Below, piece after piece: positions 43,448-52,500 of a stretch of DNA of 64,000 nt. Numbering within the stretch: position 1 is the stretch's first letter; every line of letters begins with the position of its first letter. The translations under genes and the position numbers were made by a program. The stretch is taken from assembly GCA_964017195.1 (NCBI GenBank), contig OZ024890.1, positions 52,218,341 to 52,282,340 on the forward strand, in the 5' to 3' direction. Under the pieces are notes generated by a model. It searched no databases and was not told the DNA's origin. It saw nothing but the letters and a program-made list of their open reading frames with translations. Source of the DNA: Siderastrea radians. Lineage: Eukaryota; Cnidaria; Anthozoa; Scleractinia; Rhizangiidae.

Positions 43448-44443
43448 AAAATAGTTTTTGTATATTTTGTTGTATTGTGGCTTATTGAGTATTGAATTTC
43501 TCAACAAGATGTCGAGAAGTGCAACACCTGTGTTTCTTAGCTCTATGCTATTATTACCGGCAACCTTTGATCCTATAATCAGTTCAAGTTTTTTCATCAT
43601 TTCTGTTGGATTATTGAAAAACATTACCTGTCCACCTCTTTTTGTTTTTTTCTTCAAACCAGACCCTTGAATAGATTTGAGTTTTTGGAGTTTTTGTTGA
43701 TGGTAATTCATATAATCAGTCAGAACCTTTCTTGTATCTTGAATAATTTTTCTTTGATATTGAGCCTCAGCTTCAGTGATTGAGCCACTATTTAATTTTT
43801 TAGTAATATTCATCGAATATCCAGAAAGTTGTTGTCGTTTCTCTTTAGCCTTTTTAAGGGTTTTGGTAAGATAAGATTTCCTCTTTTTGTCATTCATATC
43901 TTCTTGTTGAAGTTGTAATTCAATATCATCATAATTCGGTATTTGAAGTTGATCTAAAGCTTGATTTATTCTATCCTCTTCAAGAATTTCGTAATCTGGT
44001 ACTTCTTCTTCGTATTCTGGTGGAAGATCTTCTGGTTTATACATGTATTCTGGATCTATATACATTTGTTTTTTACCTGATGCTAAATCCTCAAGGACAT
44101 CTTCATAAGATGGAGGTTTTGGAACCAATTGTTTGTCATCTTGTGGTTGAACTTTTTCACCGAATAGATCTTCTAGACCATAATCAGGGACATCCTCATC
44201 ATCTCCTATTTCGAGACCATAATCTGGAACAGGTCGCTTTTTCTTTACCAATCTTCTCAACGGTGCTTTTGGGGCTGTAAGTTCCTTTAACTCAGATGTT
44301 ATAGGTTTGAAAAGTTTCTCTGCCTCGACTTCACCCATTTGATCAGATATCTTTTTTTGTTTTATTGTATCTCTTACTGTGTTAATCTTTTCACCAAGCT
44401 CGGATCGTTTCTCAGCCATTTCTTTCCATTTGAGTAAACTCAT
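43436..44443 (-). CDS. Internal virion protein with two PPxY motifs
   Basis: 335 residues. The N-terminus is helical. The middle is acidic and proline-rich, with repeats VPDYGLE (72-78, 85-91) and VPDYEIL, and two motifs of PPxY type: PPSY (110-113) and PPEY (141-144). PPxY recruits Nedd4-family ubiquitin ligases; adenovirus VI and retroviral Gag use it. A charged coiled coil follows. The C-terminal domain (FNNPTEMMKKLELIIGS..LRNTGVALLDILLRN) is one I associate with Polinton virion proteins, but its family is not named with certainty. The stop overlaps the motif region of the penton gene. Confidence 0.75.
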   Translation of the reverse strand: MSLLKWKEMAEKRSELGEKINTVRDTIKQKKISDQMGEVEAEKLFKPITSELKELTAPKAPLRRLVKKKRPVPDYGLEIGDDEDVPDYGLEDLFGEKVQPQDDKQLVPKPPSYEDVLEDLASGKKQMYIDPEYMYKPEDLPPEYEEEVPDYEILEEDRINQALDQLQIPNYDDIELQLQQEDMNDKKRKSYLTKTLKKAKEKRQQLSGYSMNITKKLNSGSITEAEAQYQRKIIQDTRKVLTDYMNYHQQKLQKLKSIQGSGLKKKTKRGGQVMFFNNPTEMMKKLELIIGSKVAGNNSIELRNTGVALLDILLRNSILNKPQYNKIYKNYFSLN

Positions 44444-44560
44444 TATATCATTTGTTTACATAAAATTTCGTATTTTGTTCGGAAAAATTAGGGTTATCAT
44501 ATATAAAAACGCTCGCATAGCGTGTCGCATAGTGTGTGAAATTGTATAACATAATATCAT
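44444..44560. promoter_or_regulatory. Divergent promoter between virion genes
   Basis: These 117 bp separate the start of the PPxY protein (minus) from the start of the ATPase (plus). They contain TATATAAAAACG, a TATA-like box, and the imperfect palindrome ACGCTCGCATAGCGTG. Variant class 2 motifs adjoin both starts (ATGTAAACAAATGATATA before the minus-strand ATG; GTATAACATAATATCAT before the plus-strand ATG). Confidence 0.55.
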
Positions 44561-45208
44561 ATGAAGATTCAAAATTACGACATCCAAGATGATGACAATG
44601 ACGATTTTGTTCAATTAAAGAGTTTCATGCCAAACCGATTTTTCAGGATGCTTATTTGTGCTCCCTCTAATGGTGGTAAAACAAACCTATTACTTGATAT
44701 GATCTACAGGTTATTGTTCTTTGACAAGATATACCTTTACGCTCGCAATCTACAGCAAAGCAAATATAAGCACCTGTTGAAATCTTTCGAACCAATATCA
44801 AAAGAGGTCGGTTATGATGTGATAGAAGCGAGTAACAATGATATAATCCCTTTGACAGATTTGTCTGATGAAGGTCAAAAACTGGTGATCTTCGATGATT
44901 ATTTGAATACAGGAAAGAAAAACGACGAAAGGATAAGAGATTATTTCACTAATAGCAGAAACAAAAACTGCTCTTGTATCTATTTGTCACAAAGTTATTA
45001 TGGGACAGATAAGACAATCCGTTTGAACTGTTCACATTTTTGTGTTTTTGATTTTCCTTCTATAAACGAGCAATCGATGATTTGCCGAGAACTGAACATA
45101 AATAAATCAGATTATCAGAAAGCTACTAAGGATCCATATAGTTTTTTGTATGTTGATAAGGTCAAAAAAAAAGGTAGCCCGAAATTTCGACGAAAAAATC
45201 TAAACTAA
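44561..45208 (+). CDS. FtsK/HerA (A32-like) packaging ATPase
   Basis: The DNA-packaging motor, 215 residues. Walker A is APSNGGKT (34-41), Walker B is LVIFDD (108-113), and a sensor-like block YLSQSYYGTDKTIRLN occupies 141-156. This is the usual arrangement and length of Polinton and poxvirus A32-type ATPases. It opens the rightward gene block, and its stop is 6 bp before the fibre gene. The reading frame is intact. Confidence 0.93.
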   Translation: MKIQNYDIQDDDNDDFVQLKSFMPNRFFRMLICAPSNGGKTNLLLDMIYRLLFFDKIYLYARNLQQSKYKHLLKSFEPISKEVGYDVIEASNNDIIPLTDLSDEGQKLVIFDDYLNTGKKNDERIRDYFTNSRNKNCSCIYLSQSYYGTDKTIRLNCSHFCVFDFPSINEQSMICRELNINKSDYQKATKDPYSFLYVDKVKKKGSPKFRRKNLN

Positions 45209-45214
45209 TATTAT
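45198..45214 (+). promoter_or_regulatory. Class 2 start motif before the fibre gene
   Basis: ATCTAAACTAATATTAT runs into the ATG and overlaps the ATPase stop codon region. Confidence 0.7.
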
Positions 45215-46909
45215 ATGAGTTATACTAACGGTATCCTTAATCATGATGATTCTCAAGGACTAGGTAAGATAGGTTCAAGAGGTTTACCTGGTATTGGATT
45301 TAAATTAGATGCTAATAATGATTATGATATGCAGAATAAAAAATTAGTGAATGTAAAACAAGGAACCAATAATAATGATGTGGTTACAAAAAGCCAGTTA
45401 GATAGTGAAATAGCTAAGATTCCAAGTGTGGATACAACTCAGTTTGTGAAAAAGACAGGATCAACTATGAACGGAGACCTAATTTTACAACCACAGCCGT
45501 ACCCAATTCATGGAAATACTAATAAGGCAATATCATATAACACAGCTAGAGCCATTTTTTTGAGTAAAAAAGAAGGTGGATCTATGGAACAAACTTTAGA
45601 CATGAACAATAATACAATCTTTAACGTTAAAGATCCATTACAGGCAGATCAAGCAACAAATAAAAAGTATGTCGATAATCAGCTTGCGAAAAAATTAGAT
45701 AAGGACACTACTATCGATATGAAAGATAATGCAATCACCAATGTCAAATTTCCAGTAAACCAAAAAGACGTTGCTACTGTAGAATATATCACTCAGAGAA
45801 TCACTAACTCGCAAAAAAATTATCTCAAACTTGATGGCACAACAAGTATGTCGGGAGACTTGAATTTAAATAACAATAAAATTATTAACTTACAAACCGA
45901 TTCAAAAAATTCGAAATCCGCAGTTAATGTTGAGTTAATGGAAAATGAAATAACAGATTTAAGAAATCTTGTCACTCAAAAAATTCATGAATCTCAGATT
46001 ATTAATTCAGGACAAAAAAAAGACGCCTTCAGATATTTAATGGAAAACGACGACGAATCTTCAAGTGAATTAAATATTCAGGTTTTGGGTATTGTTGATT
46101 TTTCCAATTCTCCACATCAAATTAATAAAAAAGCTTACCAACTTAAACTCCTGTTTCAAAAAAGCTCACCCAACCAGTACCAGTCACGCCTCGGTTTTAA
46201 CCTTTTTAAACTTCCAGTCGGTTATTATACTTTGGTCGTTGAATGGTTTCCGCCGGAAATGAATGAGTTGAGTGTAGCAGTGCAAGGCACGACGATTTCA
46301 ATTTCTAATTATGCAACCAAAACATTCGAGAAGTACACCAAAACAGTTATCCATTTTCACAGATGGGGTAGCTCACCCCCACAATACCTATATCTCGATC
46401 TGCACGGTACAGTCAGTAATCCATCATTTTTAACAATTGGACATCTAATTGTTTATGGTGTAAAAGAAACAATTTCAAACGTTGACCCAAGTGTCTATGA
46501 CACCGCTTTTGTAATTGAGAATGGAAAAATGGTAATGGAAACAGATTTATCTTTAAACGGACATCGTTTGAGTGGTTCCATTCGTTACATAAATGGTCGT
46601 TTAAATACCAAAAATGGGCGCACATTTTTATTAAATGGTTGGGATAAATTAATCATTCCAAGTAATAGCCATATAATATCTATCAAAGTGCTACATCTCA
46701 AACACATAGGACAATACACACCTATTTCTTTAAATATAAAAAGTTTGTTTCCAACTGCATCAAGCCTTACCTACAATTCAACCCAAACAACACAAACACA
46801 GACCATAAATGTTAATTTAACACTGACGACTGGTTTGATGAGTATAGAATTAGCTTCGGGTGCATCAAATGAGGAAATATTACTATTGATTGAATATAGA
46901 GTGCCATAA
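45215..46909 (+). CDS. Fibre-like attachment protein
   Basis: 564 residues. The N-terminal anchor is short and Gly-rich (GLGKIGSRGLPGIGFKL). Residues about 30-260 have repeats of the form M.GDL.L..NKI.NL followed by A...YV, the pattern of phage and adenovirus-like trimeric fibre shafts (MSGDLNLNNNKIINL, DATNKKYVDNQL-type units). The C-terminal half (about 280-564) is a beta-rich head with one late shaft-like unit (METDLSLNGHRLSG). The head is probably the receptor-binding part; that is inference. The packaging ATPase gene lies 6 bp upstream. Confidence 0.8.
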   Translation: MSYTNGILNHDDSQGLGKIGSRGLPGIGFKLDANNDYDMQNKKLVNVKQGTNNNDVVTKSQLDSEIAKIPSVDTTQFVKKTGSTMNGDLILQPQPYPIHGNTNKAISYNTARAIFLSKKEGGSMEQTLDMNNNTIFNVKDPLQADQATNKKYVDNQLAKKLDKDTTIDMKDNAITNVKFPVNQKDVATVEYITQRITNSQKNYLKLDGTTSMSGDLNLNNNKIINLQTDSKNSKSAVNVELMENEITDLRNLVTQKIHESQIINSGQKKDAFRYLMENDDESSSELNIQVLGIVDFSNSPHQINKKAYQLKLLFQKSSPNQYQSRLGFNLFKLPVGYYTLVVEWFPPEMNELSVAVQGTTISISNYATKTFEKYTKTVIHFHRWGSSPPQYLYLDLHGTVSNPSFLTIGHLIVYGVKETISNVDPSVYDTAFVIENGKMVMETDLSLNGHRLSGSIRYINGRLNTKNGRTFLLNGWDKLIIPSNSHIISIKVLHLKHIGQYTPISLNIKSLFPTASSLTYNSTQTTQTQTINVNLTLTTGLMSIELASGASNEEILLLIEYRVP

Positions 46910-46975
46910 ACATTTTTACATTTATTATATAGCACAATGCGGAACATATCAACCAATATCAATCGAGAGTGAATA

Positions 46976-46991
46976 ATCTAAACAATATAAT
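46976..46991 (+). promoter_or_regulatory. Class 2 start motif before the 37-residue ORF
   Basis: ATCTAAACAATATAAT runs into the ATG. Its presence is the best evidence that the short ORF is real. Confidence 0.6.
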
Positions 46992-47105
46992 ATGAAAACA
47001 GCAACTTTATTCATTGAAATCATTGATAGTATCGAGAAATTGGTTCAAAACATCAGAAAATTGTACCATAGAATTAAATTATCATTGAAGAAGAAAAAAA
47101 TGTAA
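46992..47105 (+). CDS. 37-residue basic amphipathic peptide
   Basis: ATG to TAA encodes MKTATLFIEIIDSIEKLV, then QNIRKLYHRIKLSLKKKKM. A hydrophobic/amphipathic helix is followed by a lysine-rich tail. It has its own class 2 start motif and sits between the fibre gene and the two-transmembrane protein gene. The shape suggests a membrane-interacting or DNA-binding virion peptide. No homologue recognised. Confidence 0.5.
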   Translation: MKTATLFIEIIDSIEKLVQNIRKLYHRIKLSLKKKKM

Positions 47106-47118
47106 CCATATAATATAT

Positions 47119-47607
47119 ATGGATAGACGTGAAAATATTTTTAATTGGAACCATGTTTCAGAAAATTTAACGGAAGATCAGATATCTGAGTTGAAAGCAT
47201 TGTATAAATTCTACCATAAGAAATACTGGCTCCACAAGGCATCATTTAAATTATTCAAGAAAATGGATATGGCATGTAGCATCGGATCTGTTTTATTGGT
47301 AGTAACAGGAACAGTAGTTGGTGGAGTCACGTTAAACCCTATTCCTCTTGGGACAATATCTGGTACTGGTCTCTTGCTTAAAACATATGCAGAGATCAAA
47401 AATTACAAGAGAAAAATTGAAATGAGTAAATTCGCCTATACATCTTATGCAAAGGTTTTAACAGATTTACGGTCATTTATGAGAGGACTTGAGTATAATG
47501 AAAAAGAATTTCTTGATCACGTCAAGATTCTGGATGATATTATAATTGACATGTGTTCCCTGACTGACCGTTTTGAAAAGAAATATAATAAGATGTTTAT
47601 CCAATAA
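47119..47607 (+). CDS. Two-transmembrane Polinton protein (SLATT-like topology)
   Basis: 162 residues. A soluble helical N-terminus (EDQISELKALYKFYHKKYW) is followed by two adjacent hydrophobic segments (about 51-70, CSIGSVLLVVTGTVVGGVT; about 74-90, IPLGTISGTGLLLKTYA) and a long helical C-terminus. I recall similar proteins in animal Polintons. The topology resembles SLATT-type 2TM effectors, but I cannot show homology. The start follows TAACCATATAATATAT, a variant class 2 motif. The stop overlaps the stop of the convergent downstream gene by 11 bp. Confidence 0.65.
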   Translation: MDRRENIFNWNHVSENLTEDQISELKALYKFYHKKYWLHKASFKLFKKMDMACSIGSVLLVVTGTVVGGVTLNPIPLGTISGTGLLLKTYAEIKNYKRKIEMSKFAYTSYAKVLTDLRSFMRGLEYNEKEFLDHVKILDDIIIDMCSLTDRFEKKYNKMFIQ

Positions 47608-48154
47608 TAGATTTTATTTTATCACCAATAAGAGACATGATAATAGCCCAGTATTGATCGTAAAAAGCTAATGTTTTTTTCGATTTACTTATTGGAATAT
47701 TTTTGTAAGGTATTCCCATCATCTTGAATATCTTTCTCATAATAAAATTAACGCTAATCATTCTTTTCCTTGTACCATTAACTTCATTAAGAACCTTACC
47801 TATCTCGACATATATAGCATCAATCTTATGTTTCCGACAGTTTGATATTTTAATGTTATATTTTTCTTGGATTTTAAGCAATATGTTGTTTATATGGTAT
47901 TTTCTACAGTAAACAGATTTTCTTATAAATTTATGTCTATTATTGTAAAAATCAACATATTCTTTCACAAAATTATATCCGTGTACGACTCCACATGATC
48001 GACAAACTCTAGATCCATTTTCGTTTATAACATCTTGATTATCACAGCATTTATCATCTTTTGGTTTTCTGGCAGAATCTATTTGTTTGTCACAAAAAGG
48101 ACAAACTGCTTCTGATTCTTTCAGTTCATCATGTAATTCCTTGTTACAATTCAT
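47597..48154 (-). CDS. TFIIB/VLTF3-like transcription factor
   Basis: 185 residues. The N-terminus has a short CPFC unit and then a TFIIB-type zinc ribbon (CC.N..VINENGSRVCRSCGVVHGY). The rest is helical, with RKSVYCRKYHINNILLKI and KRMISVNFIMRKIFKMMG. The ribbon plus the Y.R..H..N..L block is reminiscent of the late transcription factor VLTF3 of large DNA viruses and of TFIIB cyclin folds. It may read the element's own late promoters; that is inference. It alone in this block points leftwards, and its start carries the class 1 motif ATAGTAT, as expected for an early gene. Confidence 0.7.
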   Translation of the reverse strand: MNCNKELHDELKESEAVCPFCDKQIDSARKPKDDKCCDNQDVINENGSRVCRSCGVVHGYNFVKEYVDFYNNRHKFIRKSVYCRKYHINNILLKIQEKYNIKISNCRKHKIDAIYVEIGKVLNEVNGTRKRMISVNFIMRKIFKMMGIPYKNIPISKSKKTLAFYDQYWAIIMSLIGDKIKSIIG

Positions 48155-48176
48155 TCTATACTATTATATGAGATAT
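48155..48176 (-). promoter_or_regulatory. Class 1 start motif before the TFIIB/VLTF3-like gene
   Basis: ATAGTAT (48,158-48,164 on the minus strand) lies 3 nt before the ATG. ATATCTC occurs further upstream, so the site may be mixed. Confidence 0.5.
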
Positions 48177-48495
48177 TTTTTTATGTAAATACAAGTTCCG
48201 CAAACACAGTCTGCTTTTCTGTTCACTACAAACTTGACTGACAAACTTTACTGACAAACTTTACTGACAAACTTTACTTCAAATACAAGTTCATCTGATA
48301 TTACATGACAATCTGATGACTCATCGGGAAAGTCCCATTTCATCGTAAACTTCCTGTTTTCACCAGACATGTCCAGACTTGTTTCTGAGAAAAACTTCCT
48401 GCTTTTCCGAGAATTATAAACTTCCTGCAGTGTGGCGTCACGTGATGGAATAATGCGTTTGATACATCATGACATAAAACATATAGATTTACATG

Positions 48496-48758
48496 AAATG
48501 GAACCAGCATCGCAAAAAGAAACTTCCCCTCTTGATCGCTTTGCGATCAATTCACTGCCTCACAAAAGCTCCGCTTTTGTTCCCCAATGCAAAAAATATG
48601 GATCTAGCATATATAAAAATGCATTCGTTTCCACATGAAATAAAAATGATATAGTTATCCATAAAATGGAACCAGCATCGCAAAAAGAAACTTCCCCTCT
48701 TGATCGCTTTGCGATCAATTCACTGCCTCACAAAAGCTCCGCTTTTGTTCCCCAATGC
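48496..48758 (-). repeat. Duplicated 95-bp hairpin module in the right TIR
   Basis: Two nearly identical copies, 168 bp apart, each contain the hairpins TTGATCGC-TTT-GCGATCAA and ACAAAAGC-TCC-GCTTTTGT. The left TIR has one copy. Confidence 0.9.
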
Positions 48759-49026
48759 GATAAATGGGTCAAATGATTGAGCTATACTATAGAAACCTTT
48801 TATAAAGTGATCACGTGATCGAGTGATCTGATTGAGCCATCTGATGTGTAGTCATGATGTGAGGAACCAATATGGCTATTGTGCCCTACGATCAATCCAA
48901 TCTCTACGAGATTGAATATCTACCCACAATAGCCCGCAAAGGAGTCTCGCTCGTCAGGACTTCGTCCTAACGACTTCCCGAGCCTGCTCGACTCCTTCCC
49001 ATCAGAAGATAACCATCAGATGGAAG

Positions 49027-49101
49027 AGTAGTTATAGAGTTGGCGTTGTTCAAGACCAGTTTTGAAAAAACTGGTCTCGAACCGCCAACTCTATAACTAC
49101 T
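49027..49101 (-). other. Terminal foldback hairpin, right
   Basis: The same 75-bp self-complementary terminus as at 31,617, with the inner arms matching slightly better (one mismatch fewer). Confidence 0.9.
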
Positions 49102-49107
49102 GAACGA
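49102..49107 (+). repeat. Polinton target duplication, right
   Basis: GAACGA, identical to 31,611-31,616. Confidence 0.95.
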
Positions 49108-49302
49108 AATTGAAGACGCAGAGACAATTATTGAAAAACTTGACAAAGAAGCGGATGAAATTGTGGCGTCCGTTGACGAAATTATTGAGAATGCAGAAAA
49201 ACATGTACAAGAAAGACTTGACAAGGGAGAGAAAGAGTCAGTTATGCTTTCAAATAAGTCACAGGCAAATGATGATAACATGACGGGCCGCACAAAGTCA
49301 TA
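49108..49302 (+). pseudogene. BEL/Pao-type gag, middle part
   Basis: Continues the frame of 31,255-31,616 after removal of the Polinton and one target copy. It encodes an acidic coiled coil (ETIIEKLDKEADEIVASVD, VQERLDKGEKESV). The frame reaches a TAA at 49,307 only because another insertion begins at about 49,303. The codon split there (TA) is completed in frame by the C at 63,145. Confidence 0.7.
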
Positions 49303-49547
49303 TAACTAACTACCTTGAGTGACGGTTGCTATGCTCGGTTTCCTGTTTTATTTAGCCTTCGGTCTGGCAAGGGTCAGTTGGGGTTAGGATTTGTTGTCAC
49401 CAGCTGTCATCGACCGGGGTTTTTACAGACGAGATCGAGATGATACAGTTCCGGTGGTAAATTTCTCAACGAGGCGAGGTAAATAAAGTCGAGCGCGGTC
49501 TTTTCAAATTATTCTGCGGATCAATAGCCACGAGATCACACCATCGA

Positions 49548-52500
49548 ATGGAGTATCTGCGAGTTTTTTCTCTGTGTCTTGATCGTGAAAAGCATTGGTA
49601 CATTTTTTATTCAAAATTGCCTTTGCTAAAGCCGTCGAAGTTTTCGAAGCGAGTGGTATTTGAAAATTTCTCGGAAGAGGTCAGAAAAGTTCGAGCTTCT
49701 CTTCTGACAACCGAGGATGGCCAGCCTTTGTCGTCGTCAGTGTGGTTCAGAAGCAAGTACAAGGCAAATTTAACCGTAGAACAGGAGGTTTACCTTGTGA
49801 CATCTTTTGGTTTTTATATTGGCTTGGTTAATCATAAGAACACTTTGGAGGTAAGCAAAGAGTTTGATTTTTTTCGTGTATTGCTGAATACATTCTGCCT
49901 TGACGATGTCCGCGCCAAAACTTCCAAAATGCCCGCCAAATCCGATGAGGCGCGCGCTGGAGTGATTTCAGCTACACCGCTGGAGTGTCCAACATTTTTG
50001 GCATTGAAAGAGCAACTTGTTCAGCAGGAAAAATTCATTCATAATTTGCAAAGGAACTTGGACGACTATCGCAAAAAAATTCAAACCCTTGAAGCTGAAC
50101 TTCGCGGCGAGTTGGCCAAGCCGAGTTCCTTTAGGGCGACGGATACTCGACCTCATGATGGCCGAGCAACTTTAAAGGAAATCTCAGAGAGCGACCTCCT
50201 TACACCAGTGGCAAGAAAAAGGAGAATGAATGTCAAAGCGAGTAGCGTTTTTAAAGAGCTCGAGGACGTAGCCGAGAGACATCGCGAAAGCTTGGCATCC
50301 ATTTTGGGACATCTCGCATGTTGCGAGAAGAAACCGGAAGCAAGGGACCTCCTTCGCCAAATACTGGATTTAAATGCCGAGGAAAAAGGAGTTAAAAAGG
50401 CTGTAAGGGTTATCCTCTCAGATGACACCTTCCACTCTTTTATGCAGTCCATGGCAGTACCCGATTGGGTTTTGCTGTACTTCAAAATAAGTGCTCGTTT
50501 GCCTGATGGTGCCTGGCAGTTGCTCCTGAACCTGACCAAGCTTGGTGATACAAAGGTAATTAAATTATAATTTTGTCTTTTTGTCAAGCTTTTTGATGCA
50601 ATCTTAGCTGCTTTATAGTATATTCCAACCATATTGTTAACAACCTATTTATAATTAACCTGTTAAAAAATTAGTTTTTCTTTGTTAAACGTTCTGTTTG
50701 TACAGTTTTTATTTTCCAAGTGAACAATTGTCTATTTATCAATTAAAATTATATTAAGCTGAAATGTAGTTGGACCTTCACCTAGAAATTAAAGAGGCTG
50801 TCTCTTATGTTTTAATTGTTGTTTTGTAGAAAAATGATGATGCTTCTTTGCTGCTGTCAAAAAATAAGATTAAGGCTGTCCGGAGGGTGATTTTCAAGAT
50901 CATCAAGAACACATTTGGTGTGTGTAATTTAACTGCCCCTTTGACTGGCAGCCAAGTAGATCTGTCCTCAGTGGTAACATGGATCATCAGAGAACAGCGT
51001 CTTCACAAAGCAGACAAGGACCTTATGGAGATGAACATCAAACTTGATGGCAGGCCATTTTGGGGTGTGTATATAATGCTTTTCTGGTAATCACATGGAA
51101 AGGGCAATGTTATTATAATTTTAACAGATTAAAAGATTACATCGATTCATTGGTTGCAGTTTATTAGCAACAACACCATAATTATATTTGAAAAAACAGT
51201 AATGTTTGACAGTTTTTTGCTCCCTATTCAAACAACTGTTGACGAGCTACTGATGCAATGCTATTTAGTTTTATACAGTCTGTTACTTTAGTATGTTAAG
51301 AGACTTTAATGGTTGTTGATGAATTATTATTACAAATTATATTTTTCTAGGAAAGGACCAAGTCATGGCAGGTGTAGTTCCCATTGGAAACTCAAACCTT
51401 CCAGAACAGAGCTCCAAATCAGTATATCCGCTAGCCATTGCCAACTGCAAAGAGGACAGGTATAAAACAGAAAATAGTTCAGTAGCACACAGAGTATTTA
51501 TCTAATATATCGAAAGAGCCTACAAGTTTTTGCAAAATATGCAGTTTACAGTATGTTCGTTTACAATACATAAATAAATATCGCTAATTCTATTAATACA
51601 AGAATTGCAGTGGCTTGATTTCTTAATATTTTTAATTTTGTTTACTAACAGCAAGTTCATGCTGAAACACTCAAGACATGCAAGGAAATAAGTGTAGTAC
51701 ACCACTTGAGAACTGAGAAACTTGTGACACAATTTTAAGCAAATTCTATCAAAAGTTCTTTTAATGAGTGCCCTGTTTATAGTGGACATGTAGATAAATA
51801 AACATGCCAGAGCAAATCACCCTGCAAATAATTGAAAATGACCAGCTACATGATACCAGGTATATTAACCGTTATGGAATTTATTATTGATTTTTAAGGA
51901 ATAACATCCGTCGCCTGATGGTCGATTTGAACAGGCAGAAGGCCGCTCTCAAAAACCATGGACTTATAGTTGATGGGAAGTTGTACAAATTCAAATTCAC
52001 AGGTGATGGATAAATTAAAATATTGACTAATGTGCATTGCATCAGTGACAAAAACAACATGGTCACCGCAAGTATATGTGGTTTACTCTCAAGTCAAATC
52101 TTAATTTGAAAAACACATGCTTTAATTCTTCCTGGATGGTGTATTTTATGCATGGAGTCAGCTGAACCTGTTTTGAGTAGTGTGATCACCTTTGGGTTAT
52201 GGCCCATGCCAACTGGCTGCTTAATTGGGTAAACTGGTTGACCATTTAAATACAGGTTAGCCAGCAAAAAAAAAACATTTAGAAAACAATATGGTGACAT
52301 GGAGAAGTCCTTTACATTGAATTACCATGACCAACCCCAAAAAAGAAATTTCTATCTCTTTTTGTGCCAAAACTAAGAAGAAATAACAACCATGTACAGT
52401 GTACATGTATTTAGTGCACTGGTTCATGGCACCTAGTCCCTTGATCTTTACAAAGCTTCACCATTAAATACTGACTGAGGTGAACAGGCCATGAAAACAT

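Larger units (their letters stand above)
31617..49101. mobile_element. Complete Polinton/Maverick element
   Basis: This self-synthesising virus-like transposon is 17,485 bp, bounded by 6-bp duplications and by TIRs starting AGTAGTTATAG. All hallmark genes are present: PolB, integrase, adenovirus-type protease, packaging ATPase, major and minor capsid proteins. It also has a fibre-like protein, a PLA2-like domain, a BRO-N nuclease and a TFIIB/VLTF3-like factor. Genes from 32.5 to 44.4 kb run leftwards and those from 44.6 to 47.6 kb rightwards from a shared divergent promoter; the transcription factor gene at the right end points left. It is visibly more AT-rich than its flanks. A frameshift (39.4 kb) and a premature stop (43.2 kb) suggest it is no longer autonomous. 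The gene set matches the adintovirus-like group of animal Polintons. Confidence 0.97.
48188..49101 (-). repeat. Polinton right TIR
   Basis: The inverted counterpart of 31,617-32,313. It is longer because a 95-bp module (48,496-48,590 and 48,664-48,758) is present twice and other segments differ. It contains three of the 13-bp units and ends in a 75-bp foldback. Confidence 0.9.

Noticed and set aside
48432..48638. 68-residue ORF in the right TIR
   Set aside because: It lies in duplicated hairpin modules; the left TIR equivalent does not keep the frame.
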